Assembly: GCF_010389155.1 (NCBI RefSeq)
Contig: NC_057768.1
Location: 25,801,966 to 25,865,965, forward strand
Origin: Erigeron canadensis
Taxonomy: Eukaryota > Streptophyta > Magnoliopsida > Asterales > Asteraceae
Reading direction: 5' to 3'
Length of the DNA stretch: 64,000 nt
Positions 23,331 to 36,013 of the stretch are shown piece by piece (positions within the stretch are counted from its first letter, which is position 1; each line of letters starts with the position of its first letter). A program made the position numbers and the translations under genes. Below the pieces are notes generated by a model. The model was not told the DNA's origin. It did no database searches and worked only from the letters and a program-made list of their open reading frames with translations.

Positions 23331-24792
23331 TCTCATATATATATATCCAGTTTCACAACACTAATCATGTTAAAAAAATCTTAACTCTTAAATTAATATT
23401 AAAGATCAAGATTTAAAAGATTAGTCCCAATGCAACTAAAATATACGAGTAGTAATGGAACATGGAAACCTGGACACCCACTAAACTCCAAATACATGCA
23501 TAAAACTTAGAATAAAATAAACTAATTATGTAATGCAAATAGATAAATATGAATATAACTTTATATATTATTCAAAAACACTTCAAATTCAGAGGTAGCT
23601 CAACAGTAATATGAGACTAAGTGATCGCTTTAGGCCCCTACAATTTTAAGTCCTCAATATTTTATATATTAAAGTTAATGTTTGGATTTTAGACTAAGTA
23701 TTATTATATAATTTGCATTTCAGTAACATCTTTTTGATTTTGCATTAACATCTGCATCTTTTTTATTACTAGTAGTTGAATGACAAAAGTCGAGCTATTT
23801 TATTTTTCTACTTTAATTTATATGTTAATGAACTAGACACCCAAAATTGATTTCGTTTGAGTCCTGCAAAAACTTTAAGCCGTCGCTACGTCAAAAATAG
23901 ATATGAGAAATGTTTTGAAGTGTTTGTAACAATTGTTTGTTACATAGGAGGCATATTTGTATCGTATGGGAAAATCATTACATCTATGTCCTTTCCATAC
24001 AAACTAGCAGAACACATGTGCAAAAAGATCGAGTTCTATAAGTTTGTTGTCGTTTATATTTGCAGGAAATAATTGAAGTAGGGGATCTTATTCTTGGAGC
24101 AGAGGCTAACACGAGAGTATACTTTTGTTAATCATGATATTTCTGCTAGGTGAAAAAGTGTATTCTTTTTACAGCATAGTGAATATACTTTTGTTAATTT
24201 CAAGCTTATAATTATTGTGTATACTTTTGCTTTTTAGTTTGCAAAATCCCACGATATAACTAACGTATTTTTAAACTTGTTCCAAGATATATATACTTGG
24301 TAAACGGTTCATATGTTATTCGTATTGAAATAGATTTTGAAAATGTACTCAATCTATTGATATTTCATAGAATACCTTAAATATCGTAGTGAATATATTG
24401 TTATTTTATGGGATTTAATCTTTTTTCTTAGATATATGGAAGATTGGAATCTAAAGATAAATGTATTCTAAGAAAACAAAAAGTAAAAGAAAAAAAAGCT
24501 TTGCTATATTGTGTTAGAAAAGGAAAAAGAATATACGATTGTACTTTGGGCTCTTGTCTATGATGCAGACGTTATCCTGATATTTTTGTACATTTTGGGC
24601 CCCGATTGGCCTGTATATGTTCCGATGGGTTTACATGTATTATTTACTTTCATTGATTGGATCAGAATCGACTGAGGCTAATTTAAATTTTAATCTGTTT
24701 AATGTCAAAATGATAAACATTAAGGATGATGAAGCTACATAAGCCTAATTACTTTATGTTAAACTTGTTTTATTTCTAATATATACATCAAA
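23331..24792. other. AT-rich intergenic, no gene seen
   Basis: Only short open frames without family features. Nothing else recognised. Confidence 0.7.
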
Positions 24793-26036
24793 CTAGTAGT
24801 CAGCCCCGTTCGATGGACCAGTGGTCTCAATATATATATATATACATACATATATATATATATATTCGTGATCATAGCAATATTCGTGCACATGTAATCA
24901 ATAATCCAAATCTCCACATAACTGTATAACAGATGATAATTCATGCTCCACACAATTATAAATTTCAAAATTACACATAAGTTATTCAGAAAACAATCAA
25001 AAAACAATTTTCATGTAAAGAACAATCATCGGTTAGGCTTGATTTGAAAAGTTCTCAAAGGTTCTCGCAAAAAAAAGGGTTCTCAAAATAACTTTTCACT
25101 ATATATATATATATTAGAACAGCGAAGGGTCGGATCACGGGTATTCGGACTGGATACCGAGGGCCAACCTGATCCCCTCCCGCCCCACCCGGTAAATTAA
25201 ACTCGCACGCCAAGAATATTGGTTAGTAACAATGCTCGAGATGGGATTTGAACATGTGACCCTTGTTACAACATCTAGGGTGTCCAACCACTATGCTAGC
25301 AAGGACATTAATTTATGCAGCGATAGATAAATTTGCTACAGTGGATATCAAAAGCAATCAAAATGATAATATCTGTTAGATGATGATTAACAGGTGTTGT
25401 GTTTAAATCTTCAACATGAACCAACGTTATCTTCTTTTTATCTAAAAAAATAATAAAATATATGTCATATTCTAATTTTTTTTTTTTATTAAAAAGATGT
25501 AGATGGAGAGTAAAATAAATTGATGAGCAAAATAAATTTAAAAGAATAAAACCTTTTGTAGAAAAAGAAGTCATGATCAACCTACAATTGAAAACAACAT
25601 AAATTAAAATAGTTGAAAAATAACATTAACATAACAATTTAATATCAAATAAAGAACTAACATGAACAAAATACCAAAAATTAAATTAAAGTGATATAAA
25701 AAAAAACGTATGTTTCTTTTGTTGGGAAACTATATGACCATGATTTTTTTTAAAAGATAGAAAGGATAAAAATAATGGAAAATGATTAATAAAAATTTAT
25801 TTAGGTTGTATTTTAACTTCTTGTGAGAGTTTTAAGTAACATTTAAGAAGATTTATTTTGATAAGAAAAAATTTATGATAGATTTCAAATATAATTATCT
25901 ATTTCATAAGTACAAAAGAAAAAAAAAAGCTAGAAAAAAGAAGAGAGTTAGATTAATTAGAAGAGAGAATTAAGCCTACGAAGGTTGATTAGGGTGCAAA
26001 GTGTAGCTCCAACCTCCTTTTTAGTTATATTATAGA
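24793..26036 (-). mobile_element. Helitron of the same family, with insertions
   Basis: On the minus strand the 5' end is A|TCTATAATATAACTAAAAAG (at 26036) and the 3' end is a weak hairpin (24805-24825) followed by GGGGCTGACTACTAG|T (CTAG at 24793-24796). Both ends follow Helitron rules and match the element at 18921-20685. The interior keeps an RPA-like start (25437-25380, LVHVEDLNTTPVNHHL on minus) and is interrupted by a SINE (25125-25313) and a foldback terminus at 25045-25095. Confidence 0.8.
25125..25313 (-). mobile_element. tRNA-derived SINE
   Basis: On the minus strand, TAGCATAGTGG (25288-25298) fits the RNA polymerase III A box and GTTCAAATCCC (25243-25253) the B box, separated by about 35 bases as in a tRNA-like head. 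A GC-rich body follows and the copy ends in a (TA)n tract (25101-25112). It sits inside the Helitron at 24793-26036. Confidence 0.75.
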
Positions 26037-26442
26037 TAATTATCATAATTTGATTTTCTTTCTATTATTTTCCAAACATCAAGCAATTAAAATATTTAGA
26101 TATATAAATAGCATTTGAGTCAAAAACTTTGAGATAAAATGGTATCAAATGGCATGTTATCACTTTTAAAATACATGCTCTCAAACCAATTGATTATAGA
26201 TTGAACTCGTATACATGTAGACTCATCAAATGAAAATTATAAAAGCATAAGTTTAAATCATGTCAAAAGCAAGTGAAAAAATTATATCTTATACTCCATA
26301 TGTGAAATGATGTTTCACCGAGTATGAAATCTATGCAGTGTGCGTATGTGTATCAAACTAATACGTGAGATCAAGAGATTCCCATTTATTTACTTTATTT
26401 TTACATGTTCTTGATCCTTTGATACAATACTTTATAAAAAAC

Positions 26443-26476
<34 letters not shown>

Positions 26477-26640
26477 TTGAATTGAAGTTCTAGTTTTGTT
26501 CAAAAATTTTTTTAGAAATTCGGATGAATATGTTAACCACTATAAGTTATCTTGAAAATAGTAGTTTCTCTTTTCTTGAATACGATACGAGTGTATACAT
26601 TTCATTTCCTCACACTCCACTTATGACATAACTTTTTTTT
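26037..26640. other. AT-rich intergenic, no gene seen
   Basis: Contains a (TA)n tract at about 26443-26475. No coding or element features recognised. Confidence 0.7.
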
Positions 26641-26649
26641 TTTCTGAAC

Positions 26650-26870
26650 AACTAGTTTGGGGTGCTACTTCCTAGATACACTCGGGATTCAGCACTGCTA
26701 TTCTATTAACCCAATTCGGTAGGGTGTGAACACTACTCCATACGCCACCTCGGTGCCACCAGTTCGAAAAGAAACCTTCTGAAAACCCATTGTGAACAAA
26801 TTTTACGAAGTCAAGGTTTGAACTTCGGACCTTACAGTACTCAAACCCTTCCCTATAACTCTGCATTCAT
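26650..26870 (-). mobile_element. Possible SINE-like retroposon
   Basis: A GC-richer island. On the minus strand GAAGTTCAAACCTTG (about 26813-26827) resembles an RNA polymerase III B box and is followed by a body with GGTGGCACCGAGGTGGCG. No clear A box or tail, so this is a weak call. Confidence 0.35.
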
Positions 26871-27195
26871 TATTACTCTTACAATCGTCACATGATTGTT
26901 AGTTTATGTAATAGAAGTTCAAAACAATTTTACAACTCGTCATTTGGTTGATTATAGCTCTTGTTATATATTTTGTATAGAAACTTTAAATCCGTTGTTC
27001 GTGAAAATCTAGAAATATATATAAAGAGGAAGCAAAGAGAGACGAAAGGACCAGGAGGCCTGACAAGCCACTGCATCAAAAATTCCGATCATCATCACCT
27101 GATTGTTAGTTTATGTAATAAAAGTTCAAGGCAATTTACAGGTCGTCATTTGGTTGATTATAGCTATTGTTCTATATTCTGAAAGTTGTAATTTT

Positions 27196-28340
27196 ATGCA
27201 AATAATGGTTAGTTAATAAATTATTATATTAAACAATTTTGTTAGACATAAAAACAACAAAATGTGATATCATGTAACATGAATACAACTAGTGATTTTC
27301 CTCCCGCGTGATGTTGTTGGTGTTTATTTTCTAGCTAAGGGTATATGATGATTACAATATCATAGATTCATAGATACGTTAGTATAAAATTGAATACAAG
27401 TATAGAAATAGTGATTTTCCATCGGTACGATGCCGCTGATGTTTAAATATTTCTAGCTATAGTGATATGTCATCATGGAGAAATATATGTTAGTCGAAAA
27501 AGAGTAAATTACACTTTTCGTCCCTGAAGTTGGTACGTTTTTCACTTTTCGTCCCTTAAGTGAAAAAATTACAACTTTGACCTTAAAGTTGGCAGATTTT
27601 TTCAATCATCGTCCCTCTCCAAACGTCATTAAGTTTATGCCGTTAAGTCGTACACATGCAACAAACGTGATGGACTGAAACTGCAAAAAATGACAAGTTT
27701 AGGGACGAAAGCTGAAATTTACTTTTCTGTTGTCATCATCTTCATTTTCTCCGGCTGACTTTCGTTGAAAAACTCCCCGAAAAACTTAAAATGTTGATAT
27801 CTCACTCGTTTCTTCGAATTAGATCACGAAACCCCCACCAAACTTCTCAAAATTAATTTTTGCACGAATCCTAACCAAAAGATTTTAGATGCAACACTTG
27901 CCGGAAAACTCAAAATACCCATAACATGGATTTTGAGCAATATTTCTGTACGATTTAGCTTGTTCCATGAATGCAATATTTCTGTTTTCGCAAATAAGTC
28001 CATGTTGGATTAGGTGTACGTGCTCCTCATTAAGACACCAATAGTGTGTCTCACTTATTATTCCATAAGCTCTGCACCAAAAAGAAAAGTAGAAAATGGG
28101 GAGAGACCTTCATGTGGGTTCGGTTTTTATCAATGAGGCAAAGACATAAGATCGAAAATCTAGAAATATATATAAAGAGGAAGCAAAGAGAGACGAATGG
28201 ACTAGGAGGCCTGACAAGCCCATGCATCAAAAATTTCGATCATCGTCACCTGATTGTTAGTTTATGTAATAGAAGTTTAAAGCAATTTACAGTACTCAAA
28301 CCCTTCCCTATAACTCGGCATTCATTATTACTCTTATGAT
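27196..28340. repeat. Segmental duplication, copy 1
   Basis: Highly similar to 32164-33560, from TGCAAATAATGGTTAG to the GGAGGCCTGACAAGCC segment. The join at 28287-28338 repeats a stretch also found at 26835-26880, and AAATCTAGAAATATATATAA occurs at about 27007, 28159 and 33437. This indicates tandem plus dispersed duplication. It contains an inverted-repeat element at 27506-27726. Confidence 0.8.
27506..27726. mobile_element. Inverted-repeat element with TTTCGTCCC ends
   Basis: The left end AGTAAATTACACTTTTCGTC and the right end, read inward, AGTAAATTTCAGCTTTCGTC form terminal inverted repeats of about 30 bp. Copies lie at 32783-33005 and, inverted, at 35786-36013. All three share flanking sequence, so they spread here by duplication of a larger segment rather than by three insertions. 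Confidence 0.65.
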
Positions 28341-31308
28341 TCACTTATGACAAAATATGATTAAATGATAGTAGTATAGTTATGTTAACTTTTTCCGTGA
28401 TGTACCTTTTATAGAGCGGACATATTATTCTCTTGAAAAGGAATTTGTTTGTGATTGACAAACTATTTTATAGCTTCTTTTGATGCACATACACTAGCTC
28501 ACAGTCTTTTTATATAACAAAAGTGAATACTCTTGTTAAACAAATTAAATACTAAATTAACCAACCTAATCCAACAAAGTAAAATGGAACTAATTCCAAA
28601 CATAAAAAAGAAGACCAAGTTTGGACAATTCGAGCCAAACAAACTTGTAACGTACATAAGTCAAATTCTTCCCAATGTTATAGCTAGGTCATTACTAAAT
28701 GTACGTTCTAGTCTAATTGGTGGCTCATGTTTTGTCATCTTATATTTGTATTTGGTCACTTTTTGGTAAAAATAAAAATATATTAATTGTTACTTGCATT
28801 CACGAAATGGCAGAAATTAATTGGATGATTATTATTATTTTTTCTTTGGACATTGGTATCGCTAATTGGTAATTTACACATTTATATTCCATTGTTTGGA
28901 ATATTCGACCCGAACAAACCTGTAACTGTAGAGTTACTTTTAGCCAATGGGTAGTCATTTTTTCATCTGAGTGTTTGTTTCTATTACAGATGGCTCAGAA
29001 ACTTTATTGAACATAAAAGTAGAAAAGGTCAACTAAGGAAAGGGGTGGAACAAGTTTCATGTAACTCACTTACTCTTTAACAAAAATTGGGTAACATCGT
29101 TTATTCATTTTTGATTAATCTTACATTAGTGTAATGTTATGTGACGGTTTCACATCATAACCATTTATTCACATTTAAAATTATACAAATTAATTTGTAA
29201 CATCCAGTTTTTTTTTTGTTTTTTTTTTTTAAGTGAAGAAATATGATGTGTTACAAATTGATTTTTGCCTTTTAATTTAAAAGGGAATAATTTGTATATT
29301 TCTTAAAATTGTAAAACTTTTTTCGGTACGTATTAGTGTGAAATCGTTACTTACTTGAATTTCTTTACACTTGTAAAAGTAAAAATTTTATTACTATTTG
29401 TAAGTATAATTTAAAAAACTGAGTTTTTTTCACTTTTCAGGACAATTGTAAATGACGTGTTTCATGGATGTGTTATATTATCTTTACTACGAGTATTTCT
29501 TTTTTAAAAACAAATATATATGTCGTGTGAAACATGAATATAGGGTTGTCCGGTACCTAATTTTATTACTGGAACCCATCACACCTAAAATTAGGTATCT
29601 AACGGAATTATATGATCATCCCCATACGTTAATACGTCTGAGTCATTTATAAAATTTATTTCACACTATTAATAATGTTTTGCAAGTGGCTACTTTAATC
29701 ATACATATAATAGCTAGGATTAGCAGCACTCTTTTTCATTCAATTCTGATCGAATTTGTTTGATGGACATGCATTGTCGGCTTGAGACATAAGAATGAAA
29801 ATAGTATTAGTTTAACAACAATACGACATTAAACCTAAAGAGAGTGAGTTCCATAGGGTAAAAGAAACAAACAACTAGCAAACAAAATGACAACATTTGT
29901 TGTGTTTTTGAGGGTGGTTTTCTGTTACAAAAATATTGTGGGCTGAGCCACACATGACCGCGCCGTGGTTTTGAGGGCTTTTTGTTTTCTTGTTTAGTCA
30001 TTTTCCACCCTCTTAAAAATCAACTAATTACTTGAATTGAATATGTCAATAGGTTTTTCATTTAAACGGTTAATTTGGATTGCTGACAAGTCACTAGAGT
30101 ACTAAAGTATTATCGTGCTACTGATGGTTACCACTGGATCAAACCCGCCATAAGTAAAAAATCACTTTTTGACACAACATGGAAAACCTTAATTATTTTT
30201 TATTTCATGTGGAACTTAATTACATAATTAATTTCCTTATTGTCAAATCATTTGATGTTTTATCTGAACTAATTAAACTGAAGGTCATTGGTAAATATAC
30301 CAATATACTTGTTAGGATTTAGATTTATTTTAATTACATGGACGGCTTTATAAATGTTATAACCAAGGTTGTTAAATTCAAGATTCTATTCAAGAACGCT
30401 TTTGATCTGGCATCATCAAAAATTGTAAAATCAGATTGAGAGTAACAGGTTCTAGTGCGGTACTATTGAATTTGGATTCTCAGATTAGTTATTTCCATGT
30501 CCCATAATAATAAGTGTGTTGTTTAAAAAAAAACGAAAGTATTAGGAATAAACTATTTTTTGTTTAGTATTACTTGTTTACTATATATTAAATCCGTGTC
30601 ATATAAACGGGTTTTAAAACATTATTAATATAAAAATTAGTATATCAAATCAAAAAAACTACCTATATGTTACATGTAAAAATATACTTAAAAGGGAAAT
30701 TGAGATATTTAAATGTAAATACTGATTGATAAATTATATCAAGGTTGGATGGTGTAGCAGAGTTTCTTTTATGCAAACTTTTTAAGATAAGCAATATTTT
30801 AACATTGATTACATAATTGACCGATTTCTCATTAATGTCGTGCAAAAAAGTAATTTTATCTACAGTCCTTGCATTTCAAGCCTCTAGAGGTGTGTAAGAA
30901 TTCGTTGTTATTGTTATTTTTCTTTTTGATAATGTATATGTAATTGTAAGGCGTTTAGTGCTTTGCTAGATGCCTTTTTATTATTATATAAAGTTTTTCT
31001 AAAAAAAAAAGTAATTTTATTTTTGTTAGCCATGATTGTGAAGAACAATAAAAGTAACAGCTAGTTCGTGGGGTTTCAATAATTTTGTTTATTGTGATTT
31101 TATTTGTAGGTTTCAATATATATAAAAAAATTATGTATTCTAAATATAATTTGATTTTAATTACTAATAACAATAAGTATTATAATTATATTCTGATTAC
31201 AATTACTAATAACAATATTACATTTAATTTGATTACAATTAATAATATAAAATAAAATATTGATATAAATATGTAACTTCCCTAACTTTTAGCTATATTT
31301 AAGGGTTT
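28341..31308. other. AT-rich intergenic, no gene seen
   Basis: About 3 kb of low-GC DNA with no recognisable gene, element end or tandem array. Open frames up to 78 codons are at background level. Confidence 0.7.
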
Positions 31309-31315
31309 AGTATCC

Positions 31316-31579
31316 CGGAGTGCAAGTAACTTTGCAACTTTTTCTATTGTGAGTATGCATCAAATTTTTTGAACATTTTATGTAAGTATCTCGCGAAATT
31401 GAACACTTAATGTAAAATTTTTACGTTGACCAATCAAAAACTTTTACGTAGGCAGCTCACATAGTTGCCACCTATACATTTTTACATTATGCGTTCAATT
31501 TAGCGAGATGCTTACATAAAATGTTCAAAATTTTTCATGCATACACACAATAGAAAAAGTTACAAAATTACTTACACTG
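31316..31579. mobile_element. Foldback MITE, about 264 bp
   Basis: Arms of roughly 95 bp pair imperfectly (left TAACTTTGCAACTTTTTCTA, right inverted copy ending TTACTTACACTGC). The centre carries TTGCCACC, as do the centres of the elements at 32362 and 42874, suggesting related families. The right end is only 9 bp from the next MITE. Confidence 0.75.
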
Positions 31580-31588
31580 CTTTAAATA

Positions 31589-31718
31589 GGGAAATGATAA
31601 TTGTACCATTGCTTTTGACTAATTTACCACAATGTACTATTTTTTCAGCATACAATACAAGTTAGTGATACTTATACGTGGTAAATGTATCGTTGGTTGT
31701 GGTCAAATATCACTTCCC
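31589..31718. mobile_element. Foldback MITE, 130 bp, 9-bp target duplication
   Basis: Ends GGGAAATGATA and, inverted, GGGAAGTGATA match the elements at 17710 and 50616. Flanks CTTTAAATA (31580-31588) and TTTTAAATA (31719-31727) form a 9-bp target duplication with one mismatch. Confidence 0.8.
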
Positions 31719-31821
31719 TTTTAAATATATCAATTGGAACACTGGCGGACCATTGAATCATCATTGTGAATTCAGAAGGAAACTCGATTTAAATCTTTAT
31801 ACTATGTGAATATTTAGATCA

Positions 31822-32160
31822 TCTATACTCCCGTATAAAAGAAAAACTCTTTCCCAAATCTCAAATTACAACTACAAACTACCAAAAATACCTATATCTT
31901 TTATTCATTAATTTAAACATTTTCACCTAATATACTTATAATACCCTTTATATAATAATTTACTAGATTAAACCTCAATCCTTAAAATAACTACATTACC
32001 TCCTTTAACATCAATTACTTTTACATTTACCACCAATCACTGCCACACCACCCGTCGCCGCTGCCACCACCGCTACCCTGCCGCTACTACCATCACCGTC
32101 GAATTGTACATACATATGACTCATAATTTGCAGTGCATAATCTGCTAACATCATCAATTC
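31822..32160 (+). mobile_element. Possible truncated Helitron 5' part
   Basis: A|TCTATACTCCCGTATAAAAG at 31822 resembles the 5' end of the small element ending at 37018 (TCTATACTACTATATAAA). A CCACCGCTACC-rich stretch follows (32040-32100). No 3' hairpin found before the duplicated segment starts at 32164. Confidence 0.3.
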
Positions 32161-32163
32161 ACA

Positions 32164-33600
32164 ATGCAAATAATGGTTAGTTAATAAATTATTATATTAA
32201 ATAATTTTGTTAGACATAAAAACAACAAAATGTGATATCATGTAACATGAATACAACTAGTGATTTTCCTCCCGCGTGATGTTGTTGGTGTTTATTTTCT
32301 AGCTAAGGGTATATGATGATTATAACATCATAGATTCATAGATATGTTAGTATAAAAATGATGGATTAGTTCCCTCGAATATAAGAAACTTTGAACAAAT
32401 GTCTATAGTAGGAAATAACTAAAGTTGTGTGTATTGTATGTAAACAACTTTGAAATAATGTTTATTGTATGTAAGAATTTTGTTTCAACCAATTACAATC
32501 TGACAAGTGGCACCTGTATATGGTTGCCACGTATGTTTTTTTATATACAATAAACATTTTTTCAAGTTTCTTACATACAATACACATAACTTTAGTTTTT
32601 TCCTACTATAGACATTCGGTCAAAGATAGTTACATTTCAGGAAACTAATCCCTAAAAATGAATAGAAGTATAGAACTAGTGATTTTCCATCGGTACAATG
32701 CCGCTGATGTTTAAATATTTCTAGCTAAAGTGATATGTCATAATCACAACATCATGGAATAATATATGTTAGTCGAAAAAGAGTAAATCACACTTTTTGT
32801 CCCTGAAATTGACACGTTTTTCACTTTTCGTTCCTTAAGTGAAAAAATTATAATTTTAACCTTAAAGTTGACAGATTTTTTCAATCATCGTCCCTCTCCA
32901 AACGTCGTTAAGTTTCTGCCATTAAGTCGGACACGTGCAACACACGTGAGGGACTGAAACTGCAAAAAATGACAAGTTTAGGGACGAAAACTGAAATTTA
33001 CTTTTCTGTTGTCATTATCTTCATTTTCTCCGGCTGACTCTCGATGGAAAATTCCCCAAAAAACTTAAAATATTGATATCTCACTCGTTTCTTCGAATTA
33101 GATCACGAAACCACCACCAAACTTCTCAAAATTAATTTCTGCACGAATCCTAACCAAAAGATTTTAGATGCAACACTTGCCGGAAAACTCAAAATACCCA
33201 TAACATGGATTTTGAGCAATATTTCAGTACGATTTAACTTGTTCCAAGAATGCAATATTTCTGTTTTCGCAAATAAATCCATGTTGGATTAGGTGTACGT
33301 GCTCCTCATTAACACACCAATGGTGTGTCTCACTTATTATTCCATAAGCTCTGCACCAAAAAGAAAAGTAGAAAATGGGGAGAGACCTTCATGTAGGTTC
33401 GGTTTTTATCAATGAGGCAAAGACATAAGATCAAAAATCTAGAAATATATATAAAGAGGAAGCAAAGAGGGACGAAAGGACCAGGAGGCCTGACAAGCCC
33501 CTGTATCAAAAATTCCGATCATCGTCACCTGATTGTTAATTTATGTAATAGAAGTTCAAAGCAATTTACAGTTTGTCATTTGGTTGATTATAACTCTTGT
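32164..33600. repeat. Segmental duplication, copy 2, with MITE insertion
   Basis: Matches 27196-28286 closely, then continues with a stretch equal to 26936-27005. It carries one extra 291-bp MITE (32362-32652) missing from copy 1. The end of the copy loses similarity near 33610. Confidence 0.8.
32362..32652. mobile_element. MULE-type MITE, 291 bp, 9-bp target duplication
   Basis: Ends TGGATTAGTTCCCTCGAA and, inverted, GGGATTAGTTTCCTGAAA. The interior is a long inverted repeat around GTCTATAGTAGGAAATAAC and TGTGTATTGTATGTAA. Perfect 9-bp duplications TAAAAATGA lie at 32353-32361 and 32653-32661. The duplicated copy of the locus at about 27388 is the empty site. Confidence 0.9.
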
Positions 33601-34010
33601 TCTATATTTTGTATAGAAACTTTAAATCCGTTGTTCGTGAAATCCTTACGTCGAAATCTCATTCTGAAAGTGGTTTACTATTGATTCATCTAGTATTGTG
33701 TTAAGTCTCATAGGGATTCGTTACCTTTCATTTGTGGCGATTTAGTTAGATGTTAGTTTCATCGTAAGGTTTTCGATATAGTTTACTGATTAATCGTTAA
33801 GGTTATTAAGTTGTTACAATAGTTAGATTAGTAGATTCAGGTACAAAGAATTCGGGTGTGACAGCCGATTCATTGAATCCCGTTTCGGTTATAAGTTAAT
33901 CGCACTCAAAGTTGCCAGTCCGTACAAGTTCCATGCTAGTTTGTTGATTTTTTTGGTCAACTGGGTCTTGGTTACAATTTCATTTACGATGCTTTTCATT
34001 TACTAATGTG
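33601..34010. other. No gene seen
   Basis: Moderate-AT sequence with no open frame of note. It may belong to an unidentified retroelement leader or LTR; I could not establish ends. Confidence 0.5.
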
Positions 34011-35570
34011 CAAAATCGAGCTTTAAATTTATAAACTAAAACTACCCAAAAACTCACTACTATGCACTCACGGGTAGTGGACCCGATCGTTTGTAATATA
34101 GTTAAGAGGTAAGTCTGAGTTCGTTCCCAGGGATTGTGAAATGATTAGTTGCTTGTAAAGTGATTTGGAAAACAGGTGTTGCTTTGGAAAATCCTCTTGA
34201 CAAATAAGTAAATTGGTTTGCAAAATAATTGCATAAATTTAAAAGAACAGTTCAGACAATATAATTAAAGGTCATCCACCTTGACTTCCCCCGACTTCAA
34301 ATGTAATTGCATTTAACGAAGAACAAATTCTTTGAAGTTTAAAGATAATCGTGACAAGATTAAGCTACTCACGTGATACCACCAACCGTGAACAAATTAT
34401 CGAATCACCTAACCACTAGTCGAACTACCCAAGCCAGTACCACCAAAACCAAGACAATTCTTCTAACGATCAGTTTTATTGACTATCAAATTATCAATTG
34501 AACCTATGTGACAATAATGTGGTACCACCAACCGATATCAATCACGTTGACTAAATTAATCTTTTCTTAAAATGATATTCACTATCATACCATGAACTAG
34601 TGATAATTACTTATAGACAAGTAACCGTTTTAAAATCACATAAACATTCAACTGGTACCATCAACGAAGAATCATATGCAACCAATATCGAAATTAATTA
34701 ATGAAAAGAATTAACATCATCAAGATCACAGAACAACGATAATTAAATAAACCCTTTTGAATTAAAAATATTGCAATCACATTATCCATCTAGTTTCATC
34801 AAGGTGGATGATTGAACGTTTAGCCACTCATGATCAATTCAGAATAATGAATAAAATAGAAGAGAAACATGATGTACCAATTGTTTGAAGAAAATAAAAT
34901 GCAAGACAATAAGTAGATACGATCTAGATGGGTGCCCGTGAATCTTCAACGAATCCGCCTAAGAAATAATCTTGATTGGAGGAAGAAGAACCCTTGTAGA
35001 ACAGCTCCTAGAAAGATTTTTGATGATGAAATTCGACCTAGGGTTTTTGCTTATATACCCTTTCCCAATCTGATGCAGAACCGACTCATCTTTTGTTCTC
35101 CCGTGCATCCACTGCGGTGCAGTGGCGTTGATCCTTCCCTCACTGCAGCGTAGTGAGGTGCATTTGACCTTTGACCTTAAGTGATTGCGGCGCAGTGGCT
35201 CGTGTATCCACCACTGCGGCGCAGTTCAAATCCACGACCTCCTTTCTTCTTAACTAGACTGCGGCGCAGTCTTTCTGTTGCCATCCCCACTGCGGCGCAG
35301 TGGGCTAGTGCATCCCCACTGCGGCGCAGTGAACACTTGTACAAAGCCAACTTCTTTCGATCTCGATTACTTGCCAAACTCTGATGTCTCTTTCACTCAA
35401 ATCAACTCTCAACATCATATTGCACTTCCAGGCCAATAATCATCCGAAAATGTACCAAATGAACGCGTATCCTGTTTAGAGCCTGTAAACACTAACAAAC
35501 ACCATAAACGCGCCAAATGCATACAAAAACGACTAAAAACATATAGTAAAATGGCCAATAATGATGTGGG
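34011..35570. repeat. Non-coding dispersed-repeat-like unit with palindrome cluster
   Basis: A distinct block of higher GC content without coding capacity. Short motifs recur inside it (for example GGTACCACCAACCG and variants at about 34380, 34435, 34520 and 34660). It ends with the palindrome cluster at 35110-35331. I suspect a non-autonomous retroelement derivative, but no LTRs or target duplications were found. Confidence 0.4.
35110..35331. repeat. Seven copies of palindrome CACTGCGGCGCAGTG
   Basis: Copies start at 35110, 35141, 35183, 35212, 35257, 35288 and 35317. Two are identical to CACTGCGGCGCAGTG; the others have one to four changes. The spacers (15-30 bp) are unrelated to each other. 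Confidence 0.9.
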
Positions 35571-35614
35571 TAATGGGTATAAATTAGTCACATCATTTAC
35601 ATTTCATGAAATAT

Positions 35615-36013
35615 CTGCATTTTAAGATTTTTTTGGTTAGGATTCATGCGTAAATTAATTTTGAGAAGTTTGGTGGTGGTTTCGTGGTCTGATTCGAAGA
35701 AACGAATGAGATATCGGCATTTTAAGTTTTCCGGCGAATTTTTCGACGAAAGTCAGCCGGAGAAGATGAAGATGATGACAACAAAAAAGTAAATTTCAAT
35801 TTTCGTTCCTGAACTTGTCATTTTTTGCAGTTTCAGTCCCTCACGTGTGTTGCACGTGTCCGACTTAACGACTAAAACTTAACGACGTTTGGTGAGGGAC
35901 GATGATTGAGAAAAAATCTGCCAACTTTAAAGTCAAAATTGTAATTTTTTCACTTAAGGGACGAAAAGTGAGAAACGTGCCAACTTCAAAGACGAAAAGT
36001 ATAATTTACCCGT
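35615..36013. repeat. Inverted third copy of part of the duplicated segment
   Basis: Reverse complement of 27506-27905 and 32783-33180, including the inverted-repeat element (35786-36013) and its flank with CCGGCTGACTTTCG. Confidence 0.8.

Noticed and set aside
25243..25298. tRNA gene
   Set aside because: Only A and B boxes are present; the cloverleaf is not formed and a non-tRNA body follows, so it is a SINE.
34932..35153. 73-codon frame beginning MPVNLQRIRLRN
   Set aside because: Part of the non-coding repeat; ends in the palindrome cluster and has no domain features.
35177..35384. Frames on both strands with repeated LRRS motifs
   Set aside because: Produced by the palindromic 15-mer repeated seven times; not a leucine-rich repeat protein.
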